From Serendipita indica DSM 11827 (lineage: Eukaryota; Basidiomycota; Agaricomycetes; Sebacinales; Serendipitaceae): 64,000 nt of DNA. The notes beneath the pieces are model-generated. The model searched no databases. It worked only from the letters and a program-made list of their open reading frames with translations, and was not told the origin of the DNA. Below are positions 11,300 through 26,725 of this stretch, piece after piece. The stretch lies in assembly GCA_910890315.1 (NCBI GenBank), contig CAJVGD010000046.1, positions 1,178,001 to 1,242,000 of the forward strand, read 5' to 3'. A program made the translations under genes and the position numbers. Position 1 is the first letter of the stretch. Each line of letters begins with the position of its first letter.

Positions 11300-13153
11300 A
11301 TGTCTCACTATCCCGTCCCTCCGCGTCGGTCACCAGCAACGAGATCCATCCAGCTCACGAGCTACACCGAGGACACGTCCCCTGTGGACTATATTTGCGC
11401 ACTCGAGCGTACCGCTGGGCGTATACAACGAGCGGCAGTCCAGCTGCAAAACCCCCGACAAGCCGAGCAAGCGGCATCCCCACCGCTTGCTCATTACCCA
11501 CCCTCCTATTCCAACAATAACCAACCCGCTGCAGCGTGGACCCTCAAGCTCGAATTTACGACCCCAGAGGCTGCCAGTACTGCGTATGCTGCGGTTGCCG
11601 AGTCTATCACCACCAATTCGACGTCTTCTCCAGTGACGAGCCCGTACCCGATGGTGCCGGGAGGGTTTGTCACCGCTGAGCGCCTGTCGTGTTTTGTATT
11701 GGAGGATGGCGATATCTTCGTCAACCCCCGAGATCTGACAAATATTGCTCGGGGTGATTGGTCTGCTCCAACCCACCATGCCCAGAGTGGTTCTCTATCT
11801 TCCAATTCTCTAGCGCCTACACAATCTTTACCAATTGCTGCGCCTGGTAAGTGGCATTGACTTGTTCTTCTGACTACTTCTGTCCCCCCATCTCTTTTCT
11901 TGTCGTCGCGTTCTGATCGGGATTTTCTAGTGGGCGCCCAGCCTTCAACAAGATATTCACGCGGAGATGTACTTAACTCCGCCAGTCCTTCTACTACGGC
12001 CTATTCGACTCTCCGTACCGGAAACAGCAGCACATTGTATTCGCAAATGAATAATGGGATGGCTCTTGGCCTCGGGTATGAAGGTGGACATGTGCGCGCG
12101 TACAGCTTTAGCTCTGAGGACGGCGGGTATACATCGAGCAGCAGCAGTCTTGTCTCATCAACCACTGCGTCTTCGAACGAGAGGACAAGTCCATACTTGA
12201 GCCATTTACGTTCCGCATCTTCATCTTTGGACACGGGCTTTGGTGGGCCTTATGGTCATATCGGATACACCGTAGGAAACTCTGGAAGGTTTGCAATGGG
12301 GGATCGCGGAGTATCGATTCAAACACCTGGAGTTTTGGACGACTTTGACGCGCTGGCGCTCAGTATGTCGAACCTGGACGTCGCGACCCCTATCGCGGGC
12401 ACGAACAAACAACCAGCACCGTGGCAGCTCGACATCGATCTAGACAGGGATGAGCCACGCAGAAAGGAGACTCTGAAGCCTGCACCTACCCCGATCGTTT
12501 CGGCTGAGGAAAAGGATTCCGTGAATCAACCTGCTACGACTACGACGTTCGCTTCACGCTCGGCAGTTGCGTCGTATTCGGGTGCACTACGCAAGAGTCT
12601 CCCAAACGAAACGACGAACAAGAACTCTCCGGTTGTGAATGTTTCGAAGACGAGTACGGTGGCTCACCATCATCATCACCACAGCGATGCACGAAGCGAG
12701 TCTTCGAGCACGACGACACATACTAAACATTCAACGTCGTCTTCATCCTCTACGAAATCTCGCCTGGCTAACACTGCCCACCACTCAAACTCTAGCCCTG
12801 GCGCCCGTAATAACGCATCCCATCCGTCCTCTGGGACCCATCACCGCAAGGCACCGAGACAGGATAAACGCCTGTATGCAACGGATCCACACCAAGGCCC
12901 ACGGCCGACCGACTGGATGCTGTCCCCGGAAACGCTCGCTTCCCGCGAAGCGCGCGACGCGCGCTTTGCAGAGATTGTCAAGCTGGGTCTCGCCAAGGGG
13001 AGGACGAAAGCCGGATGGGCACAGGCAAGAAGGCCGGGGAAACGGGATCGAGATGCGGCAAAGGCGAAGTTGAGGGAGATGGAAGAAGAGAAGGAACGTG
13101 AGAGGTTGAGGGCGCTCCTGGGCGAAGATGAGAAGAAACTGACGACGGCATAA
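11300..13153 (+). CDS. Low-complexity Ser-rich protein with His tract, function unknown
   Basis: Two exons (11300-11846 and 11931-13153, donor GTAAGT) encode 589 residues. Most of the protein is Ser/Thr/Asn-rich and probably disordered. A run of six His occurs near residue 440. The N-terminal part (TPVDYICALERTAGRIQ-like, with WTLKLEFTTPEAASTAY and CFVLEDGDIFVNP) looks folded but I cannot name it. The C-terminus contains PRPTDWMLSPETLASREAR and a highly charged helix rich in Lys, Arg and Glu. Codon use and an intact splice site support a real gene. A nuclear or regulatory role would be guesswork. Confidence 0.72.
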
Positions 13154-13417
13154 GGGAAAGGAATCGTATTTATGCAAGTGGATCCTTGATAATCTTGCTG
13201 CTTTGGTGGTACATCCAGAGCGACTCTGCAAATAATGTAGCTTCACGAACGTTGTCTAACTCATGTCCTTATGCCGGTCATCTCGAAATAAATAACAATA
13301 TGTCTAAACCTTCAGATCAAACTTACTGTAAGAAGGTCACAAGTGAGAGCAAAGTAAAGAGCATAAAAGAAATCATTCGACGATCAAAAGAAAAAAAAAA
13401 GAAAAGAAAAGGGGGCT

Positions 13418-13424
13418 AAAAAAA
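13418..13424 (-). terminator. RNA polymerase III terminator of tRNA-His
   Basis: Seven T residues on the minus strand, five bases after the 3' end of the tRNA gene, as expected for class III termination. Confidence 0.85.
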
Positions 13425-13429
13425 TGAGT

Positions 13430-13500
13430 GACGCTAGGGTGATTCGAACACCCGTCTGCTCGGCCACAACGAGCTGATCTAACCACTAATCTATAGCGTC
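13430..13500 (-). tRNA. tRNA-His (anticodon GTG)
   Basis: The 71-nt minus-strand sequence folds as a complete cloverleaf. The acceptor stem is GACGCTA/TAGCGTC with 7 perfect pairs. The D arm is GAT...ATC enclosing AGTGGTTAG. The anticodon stem is GCTCG/CGAGC with loop TTGTGGC, giving anticodon GTG for histidine. The T arm is GGGTG-TTCGAAT-CACCC. There is no intron. CCA is not encoded, and the extra 5' G of tRNA-His would be added by THG1, as in other eukaryotes. Internal A and B box sequences (TAGTGG, GGTTCGAATCACC-like) fall in the usual places. Confidence 0.95.
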
Positions 13501-13878
13501 GTCACTCTGCATACTTTGCAATGTAAAACTTATAAAGAGTCAATTTACTTTCAGAAATCAGCTCTTTGAACTCCTCTCGTTTTGGTCTTTCTTCTCCCCA
13601 AATACAATGATTACAGAGCAAAGCAATCAATTTCTGAGAGTTTCTTGCTGTCTTTCTGTTCCCTGGGAAGACATTTAAGCGTGAGCACAGGTTAGCTCCG
13701 CGCTAGGCGGCGCAACTATCAATTTCGCGCCAGTTTACCAATCAACCAGTTTCTATGGCGTCTAGTATACACAATGGTCGATATTACACAGGGTACGGAG
13801 CTAGCGCCTGCTACAGAATGCACAATTACCGAGTAGGGAGTCGAACAATATGAAGACAAGTCGGTGAACAGCCAAGAA
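13501..13878. other. Intergenic, tRNA to KDM4-like gene
   Basis: Contains the upstream flank of tRNA-His and the 3' flank of the demethylase gene. No gene seen. Confidence 0.5.
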
Positions 13879-17197
<3,319 letters not shown>

Positions 17198-17249
17198 TCA
17201 GATAGTATTCGAAACTATACAGAACTCAAAGAAGTAACTAAAAGATGCT

Positions 17250-18665
17250 CTACTTTTTGGCAGCCCCAATGCTCCCCAGCTGCTCTTCGACAAGTTCTTT
17301 AAACTCTGCTTTCAGGAGCTCCTCCCGGCGCTGCTTTTCCTCTTTCTGCAGCTTGAGAATGCTCCTCTTCTCCTCGGCACTAATGACCTGGTTCTCCTTG
17401 CGCATTCGGACAGCGTTCATCCTACGATGTCGGCTGCCACTCATCACATAGCCCACATTCTCGTACGCCGCAATCTCATTCGAGGATAAACCAATCTCAC
17501 CACGACGCGGAATACGTGCATTCTCTTGCACAAAGGCTGCCATGGCCGAACCCTCGCCACGGAGAAGAGCGCCTCCGTATTCACGCTCGTCAATCTTGTC
17601 CTTGGCTTTCTGCGGTGGCATCGGCCCGATCGCGTCGTCTTCATCGTCTTCATCCATTTCGATTGGCGCGGCAACCTTGTTTGGTATCGGAGGCGGGGGC
17701 ATGCTCTTTGAGACGGGTTCCTTTTCCACCCACTGGGCTTCGTCGTCCTCTGGTTCATGACGATGTCGATCAAGGGGAGTCTTGGACTTTGAGCGTCGTC
17801 TTTCCTTATCATGGCTCCTTGAGCGTCGATGATCCCGTTCCTCATCTCGAGCTCTTCGCCTCTCCTTTCTCCGCCTCTCTTCCTCGCTCGAATCAGTCTC
17901 AGAAGAAGGAGACGAAGAGCGAGATCGTCTACGTTTCCGCTTCTTATCCTTGTCGCGTCGGTCGTCCTTTCTCCTTCGACTGCTATGCCTGTCTTTATGG
18001 CGTCGCTCACCGGGAGAGAGCGATCGTCGGGGAGGTGGTGGAGAGGGTGGCCAAATGTTGACAGTGGATGCCTCTCGTCGTTTTCTTCGTCTATAGGCCA
18101 TAGTATCAGCACACTGACGCTTCCCCAATCATTACGCTTACTCTTCGAAGAAATCACCCCCACCGCCAGGGTTTCTCTGCCATCCACCATACCCAGAAGA
18201 GTGCCCCCTCGCACCTGAATGAGGTGGTTTGTCGTTTTCTACCCGATGCCGCGCCCAGTTATTTTGCTGATCATCTGTACGGGGCGGGCGTTGCTCTCCA
18301 GAAGCTTCTCGTTGTTTATACGCTTCATAAGACGGACTTGCGCGTCTTTCTCCACTTTTCGAGCGTGCTGTCCGTCGAGGCTCGGGGCTGCCTGACCGAT
18401 CATGGCGTCCTCTTGGTGAACGCTCGCGTCTGCGCTCCGTTGACCGATCTCTCCTATTCCTTGGAGATCGTTCACGTTCTCCATACGGGCGAGGAGACCG
18501 CCGAGAATACGGTGAACGAGATCTTGAACGTCTCGACTCTCTCCTATCGCCGTCTCGCCTCGAATCATAGCCATTCCGATCCCTTCCAGACTCTCGAGTA
18601 TTACTATTCCGTGACGGAGAGTCTTGTGGCACCAGCCCAAGTCTGCTAGGATGAACCTGTGCCAT
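17250..18665 (-). CDS. NKAP: NKAP-like nuclear protein
   Basis: Homologue of NF-kappa-B-activating protein, a conserved nuclear factor that associates with spliceosomal RNA-protein complexes and with transcriptional co-repressors. Two exons (18142-18665 and 17250-18090) encode 454 residues. The N-terminal half is an RS/RE-rich disordered region (RESRRSRSRSPYSRRSPR and similar), typical of splicing factors. The C-terminal SynMuv/NKAP domain is clear: ALLRGEGSAMAAFVQ, RIPRRGEIGLSSNEIAAYE, NVGYVMSGSRHRRMNAVR, RKENQVISAEEKR. It ends in a short coiled helix. The chosen ATG (18665) begins MAQVHPSRLGLVPQ. Downstream neighbour on the same strand is the KDM4-like demethylase, only 67 nt away. Confidence 0.92.
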
Positions 18666-19023
18666 GGGTCGGGTCCAAGGTGGAGAACCTCTGACTTTTT
18701 CATGGTCCAGCGTTTTGAACAAGAAGTGCATTTGCGATAACAAAAAAACTCGTAATACAGCGGGTCATCGTCCATATAGCAAGTCTGGTGGACAAGCTGT
18801 TAGAGAGTAGCAATCGTTCGGGCCGTATGGCAAACCGCTGGACCTGGGTGGTCTTCTAGCCGTCTAGTGGCCCAGCGGATTGCAATAGCAGATCATAATT
18901 CAAACAAACCCCCACTGTACACGCACATTGGGTCCTTTCATTTTTTCTTCGTCTAAGTCCCCCTCCATTTCAATCAAAATGGTTGGGGATTTGCATTTGA
19001 GCGGGTCCGTCGCGGGGAATTTT
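18666..19023. other. Short intergenic stretch between NKAP and the C2H2 gene
   Basis: Both flanking genes are on the minus strand, so this holds the NKAP promoter and the 3' flank of the zinc-finger gene. No gene seen. Confidence 0.5.
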
Positions 19024-21286
19024 TCACCTTCCCTTGTAGCCACTCGAACGAGGGTCGTACTCGAATACGACACCCCCACCTTCATAGCCAGCAGGAGGCG
19101 GAAGCGTATGCCCACCAGCGTTACCACCAGCGTACGACGAGTAGCCACTCGGACTGAAATGTCCACCACTAGGTCCTGGACTTGTCGGACTCGTACTGCT
19201 ATAAGGCGAGGACGAGTATCCCGCGCTGTGGCTACGATCACTCGCGCTCGTGTTCGAAGAGAGGACAGGGTACGGGTTCTCCCCTCGACGATGCGTCGTA
19301 CGTTCGATAACCGTGTCAGGAGGAGGTGGTACGTGGTCCTTTTCACAAGTCAGCGCTCTGCTAGGGGTGGCAAAAGGAAAAGGGTACATACAGCTGGTGG
19401 TGGCCAGGTCAGATGCGGTTTATCCGCAGCGACTGGACATTGCTTGGAGACCACGTGTCGTTTAATGGCATCACGGCGCGACAAATTCTTCCCGCAGTAA
19501 GGGCAAGGATGCGTCTTCTTCACGCCTGCAATGTGAGTGGTTTGGTGACGTTTGAGATCTAGGGGAGGAGGACAACGTCAACAACATCTTTCTCTGAGCA
19601 ACAAACGACTCTACTCACCATGCGTTCTGGCGAAATTCATCCCACAGTCGTCACACAAGAACGGCCGCGCTGCGAACCCGGGACCGGCAAAGGGGTTTGG
19701 TTGTTGGTGTGCAGCAGCGGTCACAACTGGTGTTGGTCCAGAGGGTTGTACTTGTGGCGCCGGTGGAGGAAGGCGAGTCTCAGGTGGGGACGATCGTCCA
19801 TATCTGTGATCCGATCCCATAATGGGTGGAAAGGGGTACAAGGTCACCGCCACACGTACAGTAACGCCACAATTGGAAACCGAGATTGAAAAGCCACCGT
19901 CAGTCAACTGTACAACTGGTCGTGGAAACGAGCAGACTCACCCTTGAGTGGTAGAGTACGCGCTGGATGTTGCTGGAACAGCATAGTCGCCACCACTTGG
20001 TGGCACAAAATGACCTCCAGACGAATTGAGCGGCGGTAATGGCATGCCTGGGACATATGCGCTCGCACTCGCCGTCGACGATGCAGAATGAGAGTGCGAG
20101 TGGGAATGACCATGTCCGTACGGAGATGCGTATTGTGGGCTGAACGGAGTCGAGGGCGAGTCGCTAAGGCTGCTGGGAGTCGTTGGAGAGGACGGAACGT
20201 TTCCGCTCGCGGCAGAACTTGATGTGACCGCACTCAGAGGGTAATCACGTCCATTCGTTGGGAAATAGCTTGCATGCCTGGTGTCGATTGGCGACAGTGG
20301 CGGCGAATCCGAATGTCGGGGTGGTCTATAAACGAAAAAAAATGTCAGTTTCCGATCGCAATCATACGAGGAACAGGTGCAAGATAAGAGCTCTCGGAGA
20401 TTGCCGTCGCGTCATCTAGATAACGATGAAAACGCATCAAACGACGAGCAACGAGAGAAAACGTAAATGTTCAAGGAAAGGCAGCTACACTGGGCGGAGA
20501 TGCTGGCTGTGATCGTTTCGATGGCGAATTTCAGCCGGCGCAGACGGTCGCTGCAAGAGCGCCGAGAATGGTGGCAGCCGCGTCGATGCTATCGTGAAAA
20601 CGAGGCCCAAATGGTTTTCGCGGCGTGGTGGTCGAAATCAAGGGGATCGACGAATAACAAGCCACCGAAAATAAGACCAACGTGCATCACAAATGCCAAC
20701 TCTCGCACAGAGACCCCCCCCCTGTCGAAAGCCAGAACAGGAAAGGAAAACTCACCGTGACGATGCCGACGAATTGTATCCGCCGTAGGAAGGTGCCCAA
20801 GTCGTTTGACCTGGGCCAGCGGCGAATGCCCGGGCAGTGTTAGGCGATGGATAATCCCTGGTATTCGGTTTTTCCTCTTCGTAATATGCATAGCTGCCAG
20901 CCGAAGGAGCATAGGCCGCCGCCTCGTGGGTTCCTGCTGCAGCTGCAGCAGCTGCCGCTGGGTTCGTGTATGACGAATGCGGATAGTAAGGACCAGGGGT
21001 ACCACTGTGGATCATTTGTCCGTTTGCATAAGTCATCTCTAGTGAGGGCGGCGTGTGTGCGTACGCAGTTGGATGATGCTGATATGTCGCCGCTGCTGCT
21101 GCTGCTGTTGCCTTGTCGGTGCGCCACGGAAGATGTGTCGGGAGGCGAGTCGGCGTATTCAGAATCGTAGCCTCCTGCAAATTCAGGAGATGAGCCTACA
21201 GAGCCACGAGAGCGAAGAGGACTGGGGAATCCACCTGCAATCGCCGAACTGGCGTCTCCGACACTTCCGCCTCGACCGTAGTGCAT
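19024..21286 (-). CDS. C2H2 zinc-finger transcription factor
   Basis: Two adjacent zinc fingers lie in the C-terminal half: FLCDDCGMNFARTHDLKRH...H, whose codons are split by an intron at THD, and HPCPYCGKNLSRRDAIKRHVVSKQC, a C2HC-ended finger. Exons are 20756-21286, 19942-20325, 19619-19803, 19392-19558 and 19024-19338; the first intron is 430 nt, unusually long for this window. The N-terminal and middle parts are Ser/Pro/Tyr/Ala-rich, with a Gly-His-Ser repeat (GHGHSHSHSHS) and poly-Ala, typical of activation regions. The first exon has two good frames that meet at a CAG/AGC repeat near 21085-21110. Either a cryptic intron (GTAGGC donor near 21205, ATATCAG acceptor near 21080) or a one-base slip joins them. 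An acceptor-like TGTTGCAG just before the ATG suggests a 5' leader intron. Target genes unknown. Confidence 0.8.
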
Positions 21287-24200
21287 CTCAAACTGCAACA
21301 GCGATGACAACACGGAGCTTGGTATGACCGAAATTTTGGCTATTCTTTTGGGGGTTCAAATTGGAGCAAGGTTTCGGGTGCTCTTCTGTTCAAACAGAGG
21401 AGGAATTAATGGAGATAGACGAATGGTAAGAAGGACATACTGAGCAATGGATGAATAGGAATAGCGTCTAGAGAGCTACCGGCGGCGATGGGTAAGAGCG
21501 GTTGAAAAGCAACCAATGGTCGGGAACAGACCTAGAGAGGATACTTTTTTGGGCACGTTCAAAGGTAGATTTCGACAGATGGACACGAGTCTAAATGTGA
21601 TTTGCCGCGCCGAATCCGGGATGGCTGGTGGGGAGCAATTAGTCCAGAAAAGTCAGTTGTGAACCCGCGCAAGACTCACAAAAAGGCAGCTAGCAAAGCT
21701 AAGGAAGACGAGGAGATGGTGACGGCGCGCGCGCGGGGGAGAGGCGCAACGTAGAGGAATCTACGACTGTAAACGAATGTTTCAGTAACGAGCCGCTTGG
21801 TGGAAGTGGGTGGATGTGTGTGGGTGTAGGTGGGTGTGCGGGATGGCGGGGGGAGGAGCGACAGAGGCGGACGAGGAGCAAGTGGCTGTGGATAGATTGT
21901 GTGCCGACCTAGTGCAGAAAAAAGTCGCAAAGGTGCGAGAATGGCGTCGACGCCAACAAGGGTCAAAAGGGGGGACGAGTGGGCCCGGTGGAATATGTCG
22001 AGTGATACAAGGAGAATGTGTGGTATAAGTACAAAGGAGGTCGTCAAGGATAGACTCGAGGTGGGTTGCAACGAGAAGACCACGCACAAGGGAGCGAGCG
22101 ACCGGAGTGGATCAAGTACGCTGCTTGCTGGCAGGAGGCACTTGCTTTTTAGTTGTTCTGATGGTTGTGTCGTTTTTTAGTGATTTCGATTTGACGATTT
22201 GGGCAAGGGTCAGATGGGCAAGGCATGCACACCCAGGCGGGGCACAGGACGAGAGCGTGACAGCAAATAAGTCGGACCGGGCGAGAATGAGGCGGATCGT
22301 CACGGAATTCAGGTTAGTCCCATTATGCTTCAGCCGAATAACCACACACATGCCTTGCTTTTTAGGAGCGGAGCAGCCACGTTCCGACAACAAGGCTTAA
22401 ACGCGCTGCAAAGACGGGAATCGCGTTGCAATGGTAGACAAAAGTACAGGGGCGATGACAAAGGTCGTCTAGACGGAAAATCATCAGAGAGGAGATGCTG
22501 GTAGCTCCGATACGTACGAGGCGAGGAACAATGAGGGGGGGCGCCTTTGGTAGTTGGAGTAGTAAAGTCACCTCGTCAGGGCTGCACGTCGTCGATCTGC
22601 GGCGCGGGTGTGTCGTTGTACCTCGTGTGTGTACTGCAGGTCTTAGGTCGTCGTTCTGTAATTAAAACCAAGCCGCAAACGAGATGCGCTGGGCTCTGTG
22701 ACAAGCAGGGATCCCGTGTCGCGTTGGTGGTCAAGCCGAGATGGATCGGGGAGTGGCGTCGGATACGACTGGGGGGGGGAGGACAAGAGTTGGCAAGATG
22801 AAAACCCAAAGAGAACACGACTGGAAAATACAAGGAGGCGGGAGGGAACAAGGATGCCAAACAGTGAACGCGTCGAGGGTCCTGAACGAGCCCCTGTCAT
22901 GGGCCCGAAAGGAACACTTATTGATACGTCGATTGGCTGCAATTTGGTCCGCTGCCGTTGGTGCTCTATGCCAGAAGTCTGTCTTCTCGTCTGGTTTGTC
23001 GGTCAGTTCCCGACGGAATGATCATGATGATGATGCCAGTAGTCTTCTTCTACCTTGGCCTTTGTCCGCCTGTCTGCTGCTGTACTGTACTTGTCCCGTA
23101 ATATGTTTACCGCCGTGAAATCAAATCGGCTGAAGTCTTTGTCCCTGGTCAATCAATCGACGGTAAACTTGAATTCGGACGCTGTTGCCCGAGAACATGA
23201 TGAACCACGAGGCTGCCAAAGTTTATTCTCCTGGCACCTTTTTGCTGGGGAAAAGTCTCCCCACAATTCCCTTTGCGCTTTCGTAAGGGGCTTGACGGAC
23301 CCCCAAAAATCCCCAGAGTTTATCTGCGAAGTCGCCCCTCAGAGTATCGTCGCAACCTGCATTAATATTAAAAGACGTTTCTGGCGGCGATTCGTCTAAA
23401 AAGGCAGGTCCCTCCCGATCCTCTGGTGCACGGTACTCTCGGTGCCCGAACCACGCCGTTTGTGGATGTTCGCAGGAGTCCGAAATCTGTTTCAATGAGC
23501 GCCCGTTCCTTACCCAAAAAAATTATACACACGAAATTGAAATCCTTGTACGTCATTAGGAGCTAGACCCGTGCTCTCTTGTGCTCCCATTCTGCGGCAA
23601 GGTTTTTCTGCTCTCGCTAGAACCCTGAGACGAGTACTGTCATCGTCCGAGAAAAGCCACCAAGTTCCGAGTAAGCGCGAGGCGATCGGGGCGGCGACAC
23701 AAGTGGCATTAGCTAATATCCCACGCGGCGGCTGCGAGGTCGCCAGAAGGTGACCAGGAGATTTGCTGTCTGAGAAATCTTTTCTTGTCAATGCACTAAT
23801 GGAATGTTCACCCCACGTTTCAAAAGTGCCCGAGCCAATTCTCGTGCGAGGATACAACTGTAGAGGATGGGGTGATCCTGGTATCCTCCACTCTCCACTT
23901 TTCCCAATCTCAGTCGCGGAGACTGGGAGCAATCGTTTTGCTGAGCCCGTGAGCATGGCAAGCTCAAATGGGCGAGCCAAAATCTGCAGAGCTAATCGAC
24001 GATTCTCGGGACTGAGAAGAGATTATTGCAAACACCTGTCCACGGCATCTTCACAAGCTCCGTGAACAAGATACCGATCAACTCCCTTTCAGCACCTCCG
24101 ACGCGACCTCGTCTCCATCTCGAGTTGGCGTGCACCTCTCTTCTTCGACCTTGTGGCGTCTCCAACCCCTCGCGTCGTGCGCCGCCACGCAGAGATGAGC

Positions 24201-24413
24201 TGATACTGTGCAAGACTCGGACTTTTGGTCACTGAGATAGACCAAGTTCTCGGGATATTTTGCAAGTCCCGTACAGTGGTGATCAACTCGGCGCTGTGGC
24301 TCAACAATATGCCCCCGTTTGTTTAGCCAAATTACTATTTTATTTCAATCGAGATGAACAACAAACAAGAGAAAATTTTCTATCCAAACAAATTTCACGA
24401 GGGAAAGCGTCCA
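21287..24413. other. Long intergenic region upstream of the C2H2 gene
   Basis: About 3.1 kb between the F-box gene (ends 24414, minus) and the zinc-finger gene (starts 21286, minus). It has GT-rich low-complexity sequence at about 21790-21860 and G-rich tracts near 22765-22780. Several open frames of 90-156 codons overlap each other on both strands (for example 23510-23980 minus) without recognisable features. The length suits a complex promoter and a long 5' leader of a regulatory gene. Confidence 0.5.
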
Positions 24414-25991
24414 TCAAACAGAAACCCATTCATCGTAAAGTCTAACTCCGCGGAGAAGCAAATGCTGTGTGCACTCGACTCGGCTCGGGCACTGGTCAAT
24501 GTGCGACGGCTGAACGACGAGCGTCGTCAACCGTGGCATCCACCCACGCTGAACCACAGACACGAGCAACGGGAGCAATGTTCCAGGTGCAGGTGCAGGC
24601 GCGTACCCACCAAGCATCGCCAACGACGACGACGACGACCCAGGCGAGACGGGAGATCCAATTCCTGACCCTCCTCCTCCTCCTCCATACCCGCGATATA
24701 CCCCCGGAGAGGGCTGTGGAGAGAAAGGCTGAGCGCCTCCTATGGCCATACTCCCTGCCTGTGGCGGATCGCACCACACGACAAACGTCCGCAAGTTGGA
24801 ACAATAGCCCAGGCCAGCTTGCACGAGTCCCTCGAGATCCCACCGTTCAAACAAATCGACATGGTTCCGGATACGAAACGTCTCGAGTGCGGGACCAACC
24901 CCTGCCAGCACTCGTCCAAACGTGATCCCACTCACCCGACGACGGATCGTGTTCATCGTCAAATGGCGCAGAGAGAGCATGGACGTGGAGAGTATCCACG
25001 CCAATACATCTCCTGAAAGCGTACAGCGTGCCAATGACAGCTTCGTGAGCTGAAACGACGGGCTCATGCTCGGAATGGGACTGCGATACATTCCACTAGA
25101 CTTGCCGCGTCCACTCCCCATGGCAGGAGAACCGCCCGCTCCATCCGTATTGGGCTCGTAGATATTATCCAGCGTCAGCGACCGCAGCCTCGTCATAGAG
25201 GCCAGGGCAGGCAAGAGGCTGTCGAGAGGCCAGGAACCCCCACGAATCTCAATCGAGCACAGACGGTGAAGAATGTGAGGAAGGAGGAGAAAAGGCGGGA
25301 GTGGAATGGGGACCGACGGCATTGGTCCAGCCAGTGGGTTGGCTAGAGACGTGTTGCGTGTGCCCACCCAATCAAGGCGAAGAGAGTCGAGTACAGGAAT
25401 CGACGACAGTAGCCGGTACACGTCACTTGAGGGCACATGCGGGTGCTGGCGTCGGCTGGTTCTATTGGACATGGCACTGGAGCCTGCCACCGTCTCGTCA
25501 GAGGTGAATGCAATGTCCATGTGGGAAATATAGTCTGATCGAAACGTATTAGTGGATTGGAGTAGGAGAAGAAGGCGATTAAAGTCGTTGGCGGATTCGA
25601 TAGTGTATGAAGTCATGAATGCGCGTCGGGAGAGTACAAGCCATCTACGACAGACGAGTGCCGCATCGAGCAGAGACACGTCGTCGCATAAGACGAAGAT
25701 GCGGGAAAAGATTTCGTTGGGCAAATTGGCGAGGGCCGACTGTGGTCGGAATGACCTGCCGTAGGCCGCTTCTCGGCCACTGCGAATATTGTTATTGTAG
25801 CTGAACATATCTAGAGGTGAAGGTGAACGGGGTGTCGGGATGGCAAATGCGTCGGTGTTGGTTTGCCACACAGCGGTAGGAGAAAAGTGTCGATGTCCAA
25901 GAGGTAGAGCTCCATCCTGGTGGCCTATTATATCATCCGGAGGACCCACACCCCGATAGGCGTATGAAGTGGCTGCCCATGATACGGACAT
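24414..25991 (-). CDS. F-box protein with leucine-rich-like repeats
   Basis: Probable substrate receptor of an SCF ubiquitin ligase. It is an intronless 525-residue frame. The F-box lies at about residues 88-130 (LANLPNEIFSRIFVLCDD, then AALVCRRWLVLSRRAF). Downstream are irregular leucine-rich segments (IPVLDSLRLDWVG, MTRLRSLTLDNIYEP, FQLTKLSLARCTLSGD, MLSLRHLTMNTI) as in basidiomycete F-box/LRR proteins. A glycine/serine-rich insert (GYGGGGGGSGIGSPVSPGS) separates the last repeats from the C-terminus. Basidiomycetes carry hundreds of such genes; the substrate cannot be inferred. Confidence 0.85.
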   Translation of the reverse strand: MSVSWAATSYAYRGVGPPDDIIGHQDGALPLGHRHFSPTAVWQTNTDAFAIPTPRSPSPLDMFSYNNNIRSGREAAYGRSFRPQSALANLPNEIFSRIFVLCDDVSLLDAALVCRRWLVLSRRAFMTSYTIESANDFNRLLLLLQSTNTFRSDYISHMDIAFTSDETVAGSSAMSNRTSRRQHPHVPSSDVYRLLSSIPVLDSLRLDWVGTRNTSLANPLAGPMPSVPIPLPPFLLLPHILHRLCSIEIRGGSWPLDSLLPALASMTRLRSLTLDNIYEPNTDGAGGSPAMGSGRGKSSGMYRSPIPSMSPSFQLTKLSLARCTLSGDVLAWILSTSMLSLRHLTMNTIRRRVSGITFGRVLAGVGPALETFRIRNHVDLFERWDLEGLVQAGLGYCSNLRTFVVWCDPPQAGSMAIGGAQPFSPQPSPGVYRGYGGGGGGSGIGSPVSPGSSSSSLAMLGGYAPAPAPGTLLPLLVSVVQRGWMPRLTTLVVQPSHIDQCPSRVECTQHLLLRGVRLYDEWVSV

Positions 25992-26725
25992 AAGCAGCTA
26001 GGCGGGAACTGATTCCAATTCGGGCAGTGGGCAAATCCGGTCAGTCAACATATCCATTAAATCATATCAGCAAAGAGACAGTCATTACCTTGTTCCTATC
26101 GGCTCTTTGTGACTCGGCTTGTGGTGAGCGGTGGACGTCGAAACGTGTTTATCGCCGTACAGGCAAAACTCGAATGGGGGATTAAGAGGCAACGCCCTAA
26201 ACCGGGTATCAGAAACTAAATATGTAGCCTAGCTTAGGAACTGCGGCGGAGAGCCACTTGTGGGTCAGGATTCGTGGCAAGCGCCGAGCCATATGAGCAG
26301 AGCCCGCATCTGGATAAGCCGGAACCGATGCGAAGAGTGATGAGCAAAGATATTGGGTGAGCCTTTGAGCCACCATTCTGCACGGGGAATTGTTTGTCGT
26401 CGTTTGCAGCCGACGTCCAATCTGTTGCGAAGCTGAAACTGGATTACACCGCGTGATCAGCAGTACACGACTAATAATCACATCTAAGGTGCTTATAGAT
26501 GTCAATAATGGTCGGAGAGTGCGCCATGGGATCGACATAGCCTTTTGCAGGGCCATCAACTGTGTCACTTATGAACAATCAATTGGCTTCACTCAAAAAT
26601 CACCTTTCCGATATTCTGCTAAACGTCACGTATATTCGCTTCGCAGCAAGACGTGGACACACAGCGGGACTCGGGCGGAGTCCATGACTCCCACATGTTT
26701 CCGATCGAAAGGGCGCACCGTGACT
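25992..26725. other. Intergenic, upstream of the F-box gene
   Basis: Between the pseudokinase stop and the F-box start, both minus. Open frames of up to 119 codons carry no recognised motif. No gene supported. Confidence 0.45.

Noticed and set aside
12660-12690. CAT/CAC repeat as a microsatellite of interest
   Set aside because: It only encodes a six-His tract in a low-complexity protein; short and unremarkable.
17444-18214. 256-codon alternative frame in NKAP
   Set aside because: Shadow of the RS-rich coding frame, which carries the clear NKAP domain.
23510-23980. 156-codon minus frame in the long intergenic region
   Set aside because: No recognisable family, no supporting splice sites or promoter; overlaps other open frames.
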